Shown here: piece by piece, positions 43,617 to 52,084 of the stretch
Layout: each line of letters begins with the position of its first letter
Position numbering within the stretch: the stretch's first letter is position 1
The notes under the pieces: model-generated
What the model saw: the letters and a program-made list of their open reading frames with translations, nothing else
What the model was told of the DNA's origin: nothing
The model's database searches: none
NCBI RefSeq assembly: GCF_900142365.1
Contig: NZ_FRAP01000015.1
Location: 124,001-188,000 of the forward strand
Direction of reading: 5' to 3'
From: Pseudonocardia thermophila
GTDB taxonomy: Bacteria > Actinomycetota > Actinomycetes > Mycobacteriales > Pseudonocardiaceae
DNA: 64,000 nucleotides
Translations under genes and position numbers: made by a program

Positions 43617-44606
43617 TCACGACACCGCCCGTCCCGTCCGGTGCAGCGACAGCAGCAGCGCCGCGAGCAGCGCCAGCGCGGCGAGCCCGGCGGCGACCGC
43701 GGTGAGCTCCACCCGCCGCGGCTGCACCGTCCACGCCAGGTCCACGGCCTGGGTCAGCGCCTGCTGCGCCACCGGGTCGGTGCCGGCGACGTAGCTGCCG
43801 TCGGTGCGCTCGGCGATATTGCGCAGCCGGGACTCGTCGAGACGGGTGGCGATCTGGAAGCCGTCGATGTCGACGACGGTGCCGGCCGGGCTGCCGAACC
43901 CCACCGCGTACACGCGCACGCCCGCGCTGGAGACGATGTCGGCGAGCTCGCCTGGATCGATCTCCCCGGTGTCCTCCCCGTCGGAGAGCAGCACGATCGA
44001 TGCCGAGCTGTGGAACCCGAGATCGGGGCCCTGCTGCTCGATGCTGCCGCTGGCGGTGCTGCCGACCGACACGGGCACCCCGACGATCGTGGACAGCGCC
44101 GCCTGCAGCCCGCCCGCGGTGCCGGTGCCGCCGGTGGGCTGCAGGCGGTCGATCGCGGCGAGCACGAGCGCTCGGTCGGCCGTGGCCTCCTGGGTGACCA
44201 GCCCGGTGCCGCTGAACGCCACCACCCCGATCAGCACCGACGGCGGTTGGCTGAGCACGAAGTCCCTGGCCAGCGCCTGCGCCGCGGCGAGCCGGGTGGG
44301 CTGCTGGTCGGGCGCGGCCATGCTGGCCGAGGTGTCGAAGGCGAGGATCACGGTGCCCTCGCGGCGCGGTTCGGGCACCTTCGCCTCGGGCCGGGCGAGC
44401 CCCACGACGAGCAGCGCGAGCCCGACGAGCAGCAGTACCGGCGGCCACCACCGGCCCCGCCCGACGGGCCCGGCCGCGGCGATCAGGCCCAGCTCGGCCA
44501 GCTCCGCGCGCCGGCGTTCCCGGGCCCGCAGCTGCGTGCGGTACCACCAGGCCGCTGCCGGCACTCCCACCAGCAGCAACAACGCCCACGGCCACAGGAA
44601 CGTCAT
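43617..44606 (-). CDS. VWA-domain membrane protein (BatA/BatB-like)
   Basis: 329 residues with the same layout as the next VWA gene: helix WPWALLLLVGVPAAAWWY, helix VLLLVGLALLVVGLARP, MIDAS motif LAFDTSASM, TGGLQAALSTIVG, IVLLSDGEDTG, and a final helix LTAVAAGLAALALLAALLLSL. The two VWA genes probably arose by duplication. ATG 44606 overlaps the DUF58 stop by 4 bp. Confidence 0.84.
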   Translation of the reverse strand: MTFLWPWALLLLVGVPAAAWWYRTQLRARERRRAELAELGLIAAAGPVGRGRWWPPVLLLVGLALLVVGLARPEAKVPEPRREGTVILAFDTSASMAAPDQQPTRLAAAQALARDFVLSQPPSVLIGVVAFSGTGLVTQEATADRALVLAAIDRLQPTGGTGTAGGLQAALSTIVGVPVSVGSTASGSIEQQGPDLGFHSSASIVLLSDGEDTGEIDPGELADIVSSAGVRVYAVGFGSPAGTVVDIDGFQIATRLDESRLRNIAERTDGSYVAGTDPVAQQALTQAVDLAWTVQPRRVELTAVAAGLAALALLAALLLSLHRTGRAVS

Positions 44607-45520
44607 CGCCGCCGGGCCCTGCTGCGCAGGCGGGCGAGCTGGAACAGCGCCCGCACGAGATCGTCGTCGGTGGCGACGGGGTGCAGGTCGAGCCCGGCCG
44701 AGGCGAGGTCGGCCGCCAGCGCGGCCTGCCGCTCGTCGGCGCCGGCCCGCAGCCGGCGCTGGAACGCCGGGTCGCCGGTGTCGACGAAGATCACCTCGCC
44801 GGTCTCGGCGTCCTCCACGTAGATCATCCCGACGGCGGGCAGATCGAACTCGTGCCGGTCGAGCACCTGCACAGCGACCACGTCGTGCCGGCGGGCCAGC
44901 TGCCCGAGCGGGGCCTGCCAGCCGGACGGGCCGATGAAGTCGCTGATGAGCACGATCAGCGACCGCCGCCGCGCCACCCCCTGCACGGCGCGCAGCGCCG
45001 CGGCGAGGTCCGTGCTCGTCGGGGTGTCGGTGGGCTCGTCGCCGGGGGCGGCGCGCAGGACGTGGTCGATGATCCGCAGCACCTGGTTGCGGCCCTGACC
45101 GGGCGGGATGGTCTCGCGCACGGCCCCGTCGAACAGCAGCGCTCCGACCCGGCTGCCGCCGCGGGAGAGCAGCTGCGCCACCGTGGCCGCCACCTCGGTC
45201 AGCACCCGGTGCTTGCGCCGCTGCGCGGGCCCGAACGCCATCGACCGCGACACGTCCAGCACCAGCCACGCGGTGACCTCGCGGTCCTCCAGGTACTCCC
45301 GCACGTGCGGGACGTCGGTGCGGGCGGTGACGTTCCAGTCGATGTGCCGCAGGTCGTCGCCGTAGGCGTACTCGCGCAGATCGGCCACGTCGACGCCGGT
45401 GCCGCGGAAGAGCGTGCGGAACTCGCCGTGGCGGCGTCCGTCGAGGTACCGCAGCACCCGCCACTCCAGCCGGCGCAGCACCCGCTCCGGGGTCACGACC
45501 CCGGCCGGCCCGGTGGTCAT
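44603..45520 (-). CDS. DUF58 domain protein
   Basis: 305 residues. The DUF58 signature is GTGVDVADLREYAYGDDLRHIDWNVTARTD, followed by LVLDVSRSMAFGP, a degenerate VWA-like fold. No transmembrane helix, so it is cytoplasmic. It lies between MoxR and VWA genes with 4-bp overlaps on both sides, a conserved chaperone-like module thought to mature or insert protein complexes. Confidence 0.87.
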   Translation of the reverse strand: MTTGPAGVVTPERVLRRLEWRVLRYLDGRRHGEFRTLFRGTGVDVADLREYAYGDDLRHIDWNVTARTDVPHVREYLEDREVTAWLVLDVSRSMAFGPAQRRKHRVLTEVAATVAQLLSRGGSRVGALLFDGAVRETIPPGQGRNQVLRIIDHVLRAAPGDEPTDTPTSTDLAAALRAVQGVARRRSLIVLISDFIGPSGWQAPLGQLARRHDVVAVQVLDRHEFDLPAVGMIYVEDAETGEVIFVDTGDPAFQRRLRAGADERQAALAADLASAGLDLHPVATDDDLVRALFQLARLRSRARRR

Positions 45521-46500
45521 GGGGTCCGCGCGCCGCGCTCGGGGTGGGCGATCTCGGGCAGCGGTATCGCCGCGAGCAGCGGATCGAGGATGTCGTCGGG
45601 GGAGACGTCATCGGCGAGCGCCTCGTAGGACAGGACGAGCCGGTGCCGCAGCACGTCGCGGGCGAGATCGCGCACGTCGGTGGGCAGCGCGTAGTCCCGG
45701 CCGCGCAGGAACGCCAGCGCCTTCGCCCCGAGCACCATGTTGATCGACGCGCGCGGGCTCGCTCCGAACGTCACGTAGCGCGCCATCTCCGGCAGCCCGG
45801 CCCCGGCCAGGTCGCGGGTGGCGGCGGCGATCGACACCGCGAACTCGATGATCTGCGGATCGACGTAGACGGCGTCGGCGGTGCGCTGGAACTCCAGCAG
45901 CCTCTCCGGGGAGAGCACCGGGGCGGGCCGCTCGGTGGTGCCGATCATCCGCTCGACGACGACGAACTCCTCCGTCGCGGACGGGTAGCCGACCAGCACC
46001 TTGAACATGAACCGGTCGAGCTGTGCCTCCGGCAGCGGGTAGGTGCCCTCGGACTCGATCGGGTTCTGGGTGGCCATCACCAGGAACGGCTCAGGCGCCG
46101 GGAACGTCTCGCGCCCGATCGTGACCTGGCGTTCCTGCATGACCTCCAGCAACGCGCTCTGCACCTTCGCCGGGGCGCGGTTGATCTCGTCGGCGAGCAG
46201 CAGGTTGGTGAACACCGGGCCGCGCGAGACCTGGAACTCGCCGTCGCGCTGGTTGTAGATCCGGGTGCCCACGACGTCGGCGGGCACCAGGTCGGAGGTG
46301 AACTGGATGCGCTGGAACTGCCCGCCGATCGCCTGGGCCAGCGCCTTCACCGCCATCGTCTTCGCCAGGCCGGGCACCCCCTCGACGAGCAGGTGCCCGC
46401 GGGCCAGCAGCGCCACGAGCATCCGCTCCAGGAGCGCGTCCTGACCGACGATCGTCTTCTTGACCTGGTAGAGGGTCTCCTCGAGCGGGCCCGACAGCAT
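45517..46500 (-). CDS. MoxR-family AAA+ ATPase
   Basis: 327 residues: Walker [17 protein letters not shown], Walker [13 protein letters not shown], sensor [22 protein letters not shown], and the C-terminal AAA lid ([25 protein letters not shown]). ATG 46500 is chosen over an in-frame GTG at 46518 because GGAGGA lies 7 bp before it. It works with the DUF58 and VWA proteins. The arrangement matches the MoxR1-type operon of mycobacteria. Confidence 0.9.
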   Translation of the reverse strand: MLSGPLEETLYQVKKTIVGQDALLERMLVALLARGHLLVEGVPGLAKTMAVKALAQAIGGQFQRIQFTSDLVPADVVGTRIYNQRDGEFQVSRGPVFTNLLLADEINRAPAKVQSALLEVMQERQVTIGRETFPAPEPFLVMATQNPIESEGTYPLPEAQLDRFMFKVLVGYPSATEEFVVVERMIGTTERPAPVLSPERLLEFQRTADAVYVDPQIIEFAVSIAAATRDLAGAGLPEMARYVTFGASPRASINMVLGAKALAFLRGRDYALPTDVRDLARDVLRHRLVLSYEALADDVSPDDILDPLLAAIPLPEIAHPERGARTP

Positions 46501-46514
46501 GTGCGTTCCTCCGT

Positions 46515-47354
46515 TCACTGTTGGGGCCCGCCGGCCGCACCGCCGGCGGTGGCGATCGGCACGGCGAACCCGATGCCGGAGAAGGTCTCCCCGCCCGCCG
46601 GGTTCGCCAGCCCGGTGACGATGCCGACCACTTGGCCGGCGCGGTTGATCAGCGGTCCGCCGCTGCTGCCCGGGTTGACGGCCGCGTCGAACTGGATGAG
46701 TCCGGTGAGCTGCACGCCGTTCGGGGCGGTGATGGTGCGGTCGAGGCCGGACACGACGCCCGCGGAGATGCTGCTGCGCAGCCCCAGCGGGTTGCCGACG
46801 GCGAACACCTGGTCGCCGATCGGCGGCGGCCCGGCGAGCACGGCCGGCACCAGCACGGCCGGAGGCCGGTCGGCGATCAGCACCGCGATGTCCTGGTCGG
46901 GACGGCGGTTGACGATCCGCGCCTCGGCGGTGGCGTCCTCGCCGAAGCTCAGCTGGATCTGCTCGGCGCCGTCGACGACGTGCAGCGCGGTGAGGACGGC
47001 CCCCGCGGCGTTGACGACGACCCCCGTGCCCAGCGCCTCCTGCGTCTCACCGGGCTTGCGGGCCGTCACGGTGACCAGCGACGGCGCGATCGCCTGGTAG
47101 GCGAGCGCGCCCTCCGGCGGGGCGGCGGCCTCCTGCTCCCGGGCGCGTTCGAGCTGTTCGGCGACCGCACGGTCGACGTCGGCCTGGGACGGGGGATCGG
47201 GTGTGCTGTACACCCGCCAGGCGAGCGTGCCGAGCAGGAGCGCCACCAGCGCGACCACCACCCCGATGACCACGGCACGGCGCCGCCGCAGCCCGGCCCG
47301 CGACGGGGCCGGCGGTCCCTGGTCGTTCGCCGGCTCGGCCTCGGCCGATCGCAT
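46515..47354 (-). CDS. Membrane-anchored trypsin-like (S1C) serine protease without PDZ
   Basis: 279 residues: a basic cytoplasmic start, one transmembrane helix (AVVIGVVVALVALLLGTLAW), a short coil, and a trypsin fold with His in VLTALHVVDG, Asp in PDQDIAVLIAD and Ser in NPGSSGGPL. No PDZ domain follows, unlike HtrA. It should act outside the membrane. Its end overlaps the region just upstream of MoxR, so it probably opens the MoxR/DUF58/VWA operon and may process the same client. Confidence 0.82.
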   Translation of the reverse strand: MRSAEAEPANDQGPPAPSRAGLRRRRAVVIGVVVALVALLLGTLAWRVYSTPDPPSQADVDRAVAEQLERAREQEAAAPPEGALAYQAIAPSLVTVTARKPGETQEALGTGVVVNAAGAVLTALHVVDGAEQIQLSFGEDATAEARIVNRRPDQDIAVLIADRPPAVLVPAVLAGPPPIGDQVFAVGNPLGLRSSISAGVVSGLDRTITAPNGVQLTGLIQFDAAVNPGSSGGPLINRAGQVVGIVTGLANPAGGETFSGIGFAVPIATAGGAAGGPQQ

Positions 47355-47475
47355 TCTCCGACCGTACGTCGTGACCTGGCTGTGACCTAGAGTTCGACGA
47401 GATCTCTGCCCGGATGCCGCAAAGAATCCGGTGCCCATCCGGTGTCCGGACGCCGCGGAGGGCCGTCCGGGCGCC

Positions 47476-47937
47476 TCAGGACGCCGCGACCGGCCCCTGC
47501 AGGTCCCAGCCCTTCGGCTGCTTGGTGATGGTCAGCGACCGCGCGGTGGCCTCCCGGCCGCAGTGCCGGCAGACCACGGCGGGATCGAACGGGTGGCCGC
47601 AGTCGTGCTGCACGGCCAGCGGCGGCTCGTCGACCGCCCACCGGTCGCCCCACGCGCGCAGCGCGGCCACGACGCCGGCGAGGTCCCGCCCGGCCTCGGT
47701 CAGATGGTACGAGTACCGCGCCGGCTTGTCCTGGTACCGCCGCCGTTCGACGATCCCGGCCGCCTCCAGATGGCGCAGCCGGGCGGTGAGCACGTCGCGC
47801 GGGGCGGCGGTGTTGCGGGCGATGTCGGCGAAGCGGTGGTTGCCGAACAGCAGCTCGCGCACCACGAGCAGCGCCCACCGCTCGCCGACCACCGACAGCG
47901 CGGCGGCGACCGAGCAGGGGCGGCCGCGGTCAGCCAC
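47476..47937 (-). CDS. HxlR-family regulator with C-terminal zinc-ribbon-like motif
   Basis: 153 residues. Residues 1-100 form the HxlR winged helix (CSVAAALSVVGERWALLVVRELLFGNHRFADIARNT, LRHLEAAGIVERRRY). The tail holds HDCGHPFDPAVVCRHCG, a Cys/His cluster that may bind zinc. It overlaps the thioesterase gene by 8 bp and probably regulates that operon through the palindrome at 48389. Confidence 0.83.
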   Translation of the reverse strand: MADRGRPCSVAAALSVVGERWALLVVRELLFGNHRFADIARNTAAPRDVLTARLRHLEAAGIVERRRYQDKPARYSYHLTEAGRDLAGVVAALRAWGDRWAVDEPPLAVQHDCGHPFDPAVVCRHCGREATARSLTITKQPKGWDLQGPVAAS

Positions 47938-48373
47938 GACCGGCGAGCGCGACCGTCGCGGTGGCGTGCACGTGCAGCCGGCCCCCGTCGTCGACGATCG
48001 ACGCCTCGGTGGTGGCGGACCGGCGGCCCTGGTGCAGGACGCGGGCCCGGGCGTGCAGCGGCCCGGTCTCGAGCGTGATCGGGCGCAGGTAGTTCATCGT
48101 CAGGTTCTGCGTGACGACCGGGGCGTCGGCCGGGACGTCGTTGACCGCGCAGCACAGCGCGAAGTCGGCGAGCGTCGCGAGCAGCCCGCCGTTGACGGTG
48201 CCGGTCGCGTTGAGGTGCTGCTGCTGCGGGGTCCAGCCGAACACCGCCGCGCCGGGCTCGACCTCTTCGATGCGCAGGCCGAGGAACGCGCCCGCGGGCG
48301 GCGGGGGCAGCGCCCCGGACCGGATCGCCAGCAGCACGTCGCGCTGGGTGCGCACCACGTCGGTCGTCGTCAT
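47930..48373 (-). CDS. PaaI-family thioesterase
   Basis: 147-residue hotdog-fold protein: GLRIEEVEPGAAVFGWTPQQ, NATGTVNGGLLATLADFALCCAV and NLTMNYLRPITLETGPL. The usual catalytic HGG position reads NGG, so activity may differ. ATG 48373 with GGAGG upstream. It forms a two-gene operon with the HxlR regulator. Confidence 0.8.
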   Translation of the reverse strand: MTTTDVVRTQRDVLLAIRSGALPPPPAGAFLGLRIEEVEPGAAVFGWTPQQQHLNATGTVNGGLLATLADFALCCAVNDVPADAPVVTQNLTMNYLRPITLETGPLHARARVLHQGRRSATTEASIVDDGGRLHVHATATVALAGRG

Positions 48374-48388
48374 ACCCGCCTCCCTGTC

Positions 48389-48405
48389 GGTTGGAAACTC
48401 CAACC
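48389..48405. promoter_or_regulatory. Probable HxlR operator
   Basis: Perfect inverted repeat GGTTGGA (48389-48395) / TCCAACC (48399-48405) with AAC centre, 16 bp upstream of the thioesterase-HxlR operon. It matches the GTTGGA-type palindromes expected for HxlR proteins and suggests autoregulation. Confidence 0.75.
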
Positions 48406-48418
48406 TAGCAGGAAAACG

Positions 48419-49579
48419 TCAGTTCTCACCCGCTTCTGTCAGGCGTTCCACAACGTCGGCCACCCGCTGCGGGTCGAGGTTGCCGATGCTCACCCGCAGC
48501 ATCCGGCGATCGTCCGGGGTGAACGCGGTCCCGGGGATGACCAGCAGGTCCTGCTGCGTGACGAGCTCGCGCACGACCTGCTCGGTCGACCGATCGGGGA
48601 ACGGGTGGCGCACCCACGCGAAGAACCCGCCGATCGCGGCGATCTCGAACCCGCCCGGCCGGTCCGCCATGGCCGCGGCGAACCCCGCGCGGCGCTCGGC
48701 GATCTCGGCGGCCCGCTCCGCCCGCCACTCCTGCGCGGTCGTGAGCCCGGCCCACGCCGCCTCCTGGCCGATGCGCGGCGAGCCGATCGCGACGCAGTCG
48801 AGCAGCTTGAGCACCTCCCGGTTCAGCTCGGCCGACGCCACCACCGCACCGACGCGGTAGCCGGGGATCGCCAGGTCCTTCGAGAAGCTGTGCAGGCTCA
48901 CCACGGTGTCGCGCCACGCCGGATCGGCGAACAGCTCGTGCGCGGGTGCGGTGGTGCCGCGGAACGAGCGGTAGGTCTCGTCGAGCACCAGCGCGACGCC
49001 GCGCTCGCGCGCGAGCGCGGCGAACCCGGTGATCACCGCGGGCGGGATCGTCACGCCGGTCGGGTTGCCCGGGGTGACGAGCACGATCGCGCGGGTGCGC
49101 GGGGTGAGCAGCGCGGCGGCCGCATCCGGGCTGGGCACCAGATCGGGGCCCGGGTCGAGGTAGACCGGGCGCAGGCCGTTCATCCGCAGCCACATGTCGT
49201 GGTTGAAGTACGCCGGCAGCACCGTCACGACCTCGTCGCCCGGTTCCGTCAGCGCGCCCATGACCAGGCAGAACGCTTGGTTGCAGCCCGCTGTCACGAC
49301 CACGTCGGCGGCGTCGACCGGGGCCCGGTAGGCCGCGGTGAGATCGGCCGCGAACGCCGCGCGCAGCGGCTCCAGCCCCGGCCCGCCGACGTAGGCGTGG
49401 CCGAGCGGAGAGCGCGCCACCTCTCTGACGTGCTCCACCACCGACGGCGCCGGCGGGTACGGCGGCGCCGCCTGCCCGAGGTCGAGCAGCGGGCGGCGCC
49501 CGGCGCGCTCGGCGAGCAGCGCGTAGGAGGACCCGATGGGGGAGTCGATCTCGGCACGGACCCGGGACGCGATGCGCAC
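48419..49579 (-). CDS. Class I/II PLP-dependent aminotransferase
   Basis: 386-residue fold-type I aminotransferase: LLDLGQAAPPYPP, AYVGGPGLEPLRAAFA, TPGNPTG, LVLDETYRSF, and the PLP Lys in SLHSFSKDLAIPGYRVG near residue 235. It should transfer an amino group between an amino acid and a keto acid; the amino donor is unknown. ATG 49579 is used. It is not obviously linked in an operon. Confidence 0.86.
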   Translation of the reverse strand: MRIASRVRAEIDSPIGSSYALLAERAGRRPLLDLGQAAPPYPPAPSVVEHVREVARSPLGHAYVGGPGLEPLRAAFAADLTAAYRAPVDAADVVVTAGCNQAFCLVMGALTEPGDEVVTVLPAYFNHDMWLRMNGLRPVYLDPGPDLVPSPDAAAALLTPRTRAIVLVTPGNPTGVTIPPAVITGFAALARERGVALVLDETYRSFRGTTAPAHELFADPAWRDTVVSLHSFSKDLAIPGYRVGAVVASAELNREVLKLLDCVAIGSPRIGQEAAWAGLTTAQEWRAERAAEIAERRAGFAAAMADRPGGFEIAAIGGFFAWVRHPFPDRSTEQVVRELVTQQDLLVIPGTAFTPDDRRMLRVSIGNLDPQRVADVVERLTEAGEN

Positions 49580-49610
49580 GCCGCGACCCTACGCAGCCGC
49601 CGCACGGCCG

Positions 49611-50477
49611 TCAGCCGGCGAGCACCTTCTTCACGGTCTCGGCGAACTCGGCGGGTCTGCCCGCGTAGCCGTGCTCCCCGTCGAGGAACCCGCCGTGGTG
49701 GCTGGGGAACACCGTCACCTCCAGCCCCAGCGCCGCAGCCGTGGCGAACCCGGTGCGCCCGGTGAAGGTGTTGCCGGTCTCCTCCCCGACGCCGACGACG
49801 ATCCGGGTCGGCGCGGCCTTGAGCGCGCCCGCGTCGAGCCGGTAGTCGATCACCGGCACGGACCGGTCGGAGAGCAGCGGGTCGTCGCGGGTGCCGTCGT
49901 CCTCGACGGGCAGGCCGAACCCGGCCGGATCGGCGGGCCCGGCCGCGAAGTACGCGTCGGTGAACTCACCCTCCCACGACGTCATGCGGATGAACTCGGC
50001 CATCCCCGCCCCGAACCCGCGCTCGGCGTAGGCGGCGCGGAACCCGGCGGCGGCCCGCTCGGCGGCCGCGGCGTCGGGGAGCACGTTGATCAGCGGCGGC
50101 TCGTGCGCCACCAGCGTGACGACGTCCTCGGGGTGCGCGGTGACCAGCGCGAGCCCGGTCACGGCACCCCCGCTGCTGCCGAACACCTCAACCGGACCGG
50201 CGCCCAGGTGGGCGACGAGGGCGTGCAGGTCCGCGGCCTGGGTGTCCGGCACGTTCGTCACCAGCCCGTCCGTGCGGACGCTGCGGCCGAGGCCGCGCGG
50301 ATCGTAGGTGATGACGGTGCGGTCGGTCATGTGCGCGGCGAGTGCGGCGAACCCGTCCGCGCACATCGGCTGGCCGATCAGCAGCAGCGGCGGGCGGCCG
50401 TCGGCGGTGGGCAGGGGGCCGTGCACGTCGTAGGTGAGGCCCACGCCGGGCAGGGAGAGCACGTGCGTCGTCGTCAT
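49611..50477 (-). CDS. Alpha/beta-hydrolase
   Basis: 288 residues: LPGVGLTYDVHGPL, TYDPRGLGRSVRTDGL, elbow VEVFGSSGGAVTGLAL with Ser near residue 99, and a C-terminal His in FPSHHGGFLDGEHGYAGRP. The layout resembles small esterases or epoxide-hydrolase-like proteins. It lies 130 bp beyond the last gene of the large catabolic region and after its terminator, so it is probably a separate unit. Confidence 0.82.
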   Translation of the reverse strand: MTTTHVLSLPGVGLTYDVHGPLPTADGRPPLLLIGQPMCADGFAALAAHMTDRTVITYDPRGLGRSVRTDGLVTNVPDTQAADLHALVAHLGAGPVEVFGSSGGAVTGLALVTAHPEDVVTLVAHEPPLINVLPDAAAAERAAAGFRAAYAERGFGAGMAEFIRMTSWEGEFTDAYFAAGPADPAGFGLPVEDDGTRDDPLLSDRSVPVIDYRLDAGALKAAPTRIVVGVGEETGNTFTGRTGFATAAALGLEVTVFPSHHGGFLDGEHGYAGRPAEFAETVKKVLAG

Positions 50478-50562
50478 GCCGATGTGGACCCCGGCCGGAG
50501 CGGGAACTCATCGCCCACCGGCCGGGATCGGCACAGGATCACCGCCCTGCCACCACGTTCGC

Positions 50563-50600
50563 CGTCCGCGGGGCCCGGCACCTGGCGGGCCCCGCGGACG
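50563..50600 (-). terminator. Strong hairpin after the hydantoinase gene
   Basis: Perfect 14-bp arms CGTCCGCGGGGCCC (50563-50576) and GGGCCCCGCGGACG (50587-50600) with a 10-nt loop, beginning 7 bp beyond the hydantoinase stop. It should end the downstream catabolic unit. Confidence 0.8.
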
Positions 50601-50607
50601 GGCGTGA

Positions 50608-52074
50608 TCAGCCCCGGCTGGTCGGGCGGTGCAGGTAACCACCGGCGCGCTCGCCGACGACCTTGCGATCGGCCAGGACCTGGCGGCCGCGGACGAAGGT
50701 GTCGGTGACCGCGGCGGTCATCTCGAAGCCCTCGAACGGCGTGTACTCCTGGGTCGATTCGGAGTCGGCCGCCCGCACCGTCCACGTCAGGTCCGGGTCG
50801 ACCAGCGCGATGTCGGCGTCGTAGCCCACCTGCAGCGCGCCCTTGGTGCGCAGACCGAACCGCTGCGCGGGGTTCCAGGAGGTGAGCTGAGCGATGCGCT
50901 GGTAGGACAGGCCCCGCTTGCGGCCCTCGGTGATGAGGCCGGGCAGGAGGTACTCCGTGCCGCCGAACCCGGACTTGGCCAGGAACACGTCGTCGCGCGG
51001 GTCGCCGAACTTCATCTCGTCCCGGCAGCAGGCGTGGTCGCTGACCACCCAGTCGAGATCGCCGGCGAGCAGGTGCCGCCACAGCGCCTCGACGTCCTCC
51101 CGCGGCCGCAGCGGCGGGTTGACCTTGCCGCCCAGGCCGTGCGCGGTGTCGACGTCGGCCAGCAGGTGACCGATGGTGACCTCGCGGCGGAAGTCGACGT
51201 GCGGGAACGCCTCCGCCATCCGCAGCGCCGCATCGACGGCCTTCGCCGAGGACAGGTGCAGCAGGTTGATGTTCGACAGCCCGGTCTCGTGGGCCAGGTA
51301 GGAGGCGATGGTGATGGCGAGGCCCTCCGAGTGCGGCGGCCGCGAGGCCGAGTAGGCCGCCAGGCCGGACAGGGAGCCGTCGGCCTCCACCATCCTGGTG
51401 TACGCGGACATGATCTCCGCGGTCTCGCAGTGCAGGCTCAGCGAGATGACGTCCGCCAGCTCGGGGAACTTCTCCCGCGCGGCCTGGATGCCCCGCATCA
51501 CGAACTCGAAGTGGGCGTAGTCGTAGCGCTCGTCCGGCGGGGTCATGAGGAACGAGCTCTGGTCGGAGGAGCGGCCGTGCAGGCCGTGCCCGCCGTAGAA
51601 CATGAAGATCTTGAACGAGGTCACGCCGAACCGCTCGACGAGCGTCGGGATCTCGTCGATGTGCTTGCGCATCATCGGGGCCACGTGGAAGCCGTAGTCC
51701 ACGAGGGCCCGCCCCTCGGACGCGGACAGCACCTCGGGGAAGAACTCCTCGTACGGGCCGCTCTTGTTGAGGTAGTACTGCCCGGTGCGCACGTAGTTCA
51801 GCGCGGTGGTGACGCCGCCCTGGGCGCACGCCCGGCTCTCGGACTCGGTGTCCTCGGTGAGCGGGTTGTAGATGCCCCAGTGCTGGTGGGCGTCCACCAC
51901 GCCGGGGAAGGCGAGCTTGCCGGCGGCATCGACGACCGTCTCGGCCTGGTCGGCGGGGATCGCCGGGGCGAGCCGGACGATCTTCCCGCCGGACACGCCG
52001 ATGTCGAGCCGCTCGGGGTCCGGCCGGTCGTGGCCGACGACGAGGGCGTTGGTGACGATCAGGTCCAGGGACAC
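50608..52074 (-). CDS. Dihydropyrimidinase/hydantoinase-family amidohydrolase
   Basis: 488-residue metal-dependent cyclic amidohydrolase. Metal and catalytic residues look complete: VVDAHQHWG (HxH), carboxylated Lys in TSFKIFMFYGG, His in SLHCETAEI, His in INLLHLSSAKA and Asp in WVVSDHACC. The group opens cyclic amides or imides such as hydantoins and dihydropyrimidines; the true substrate is not readable. It is the last gene of the unit starting with IclR and lies 10 bp after the PrpD gene. Confidence 0.85.
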   Translation of the reverse strand: MSLDLIVTNALVVGHDRPDPERLDIGVSGGKIVRLAPAIPADQAETVVDAAGKLAFPGVVDAHQHWGIYNPLTEDTESESRACAQGGVTTALNYVRTGQYYLNKSGPYEEFFPEVLSASEGRALVDYGFHVAPMMRKHIDEIPTLVERFGVTSFKIFMFYGGHGLHGRSSDQSSFLMTPPDERYDYAHFEFVMRGIQAAREKFPELADVISLSLHCETAEIMSAYTRMVEADGSLSGLAAYSASRPPHSEGLAITIASYLAHETGLSNINLLHLSSAKAVDAALRMAEAFPHVDFRREVTIGHLLADVDTAHGLGGKVNPPLRPREDVEALWRHLLAGDLDWVVSDHACCRDEMKFGDPRDDVFLAKSGFGGTEYLLPGLITEGRKRGLSYQRIAQLTSWNPAQRFGLRTKGALQVGYDADIALVDPDLTWTVRAADSESTQEYTPFEGFEMTAAVTDTFVRGRQVLADRKVVGERAGGYLHRPTSRG

Positions 52075-52084
52075 GGGTTCCTCC

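Noticed and set aside
43617-45611. Single 664-residue VWA fusion protein
   Set aside because: The upstream half is a shadow of the DUF58 gene; ATG 44606 overlaps the DUF58 stop as ATGA.
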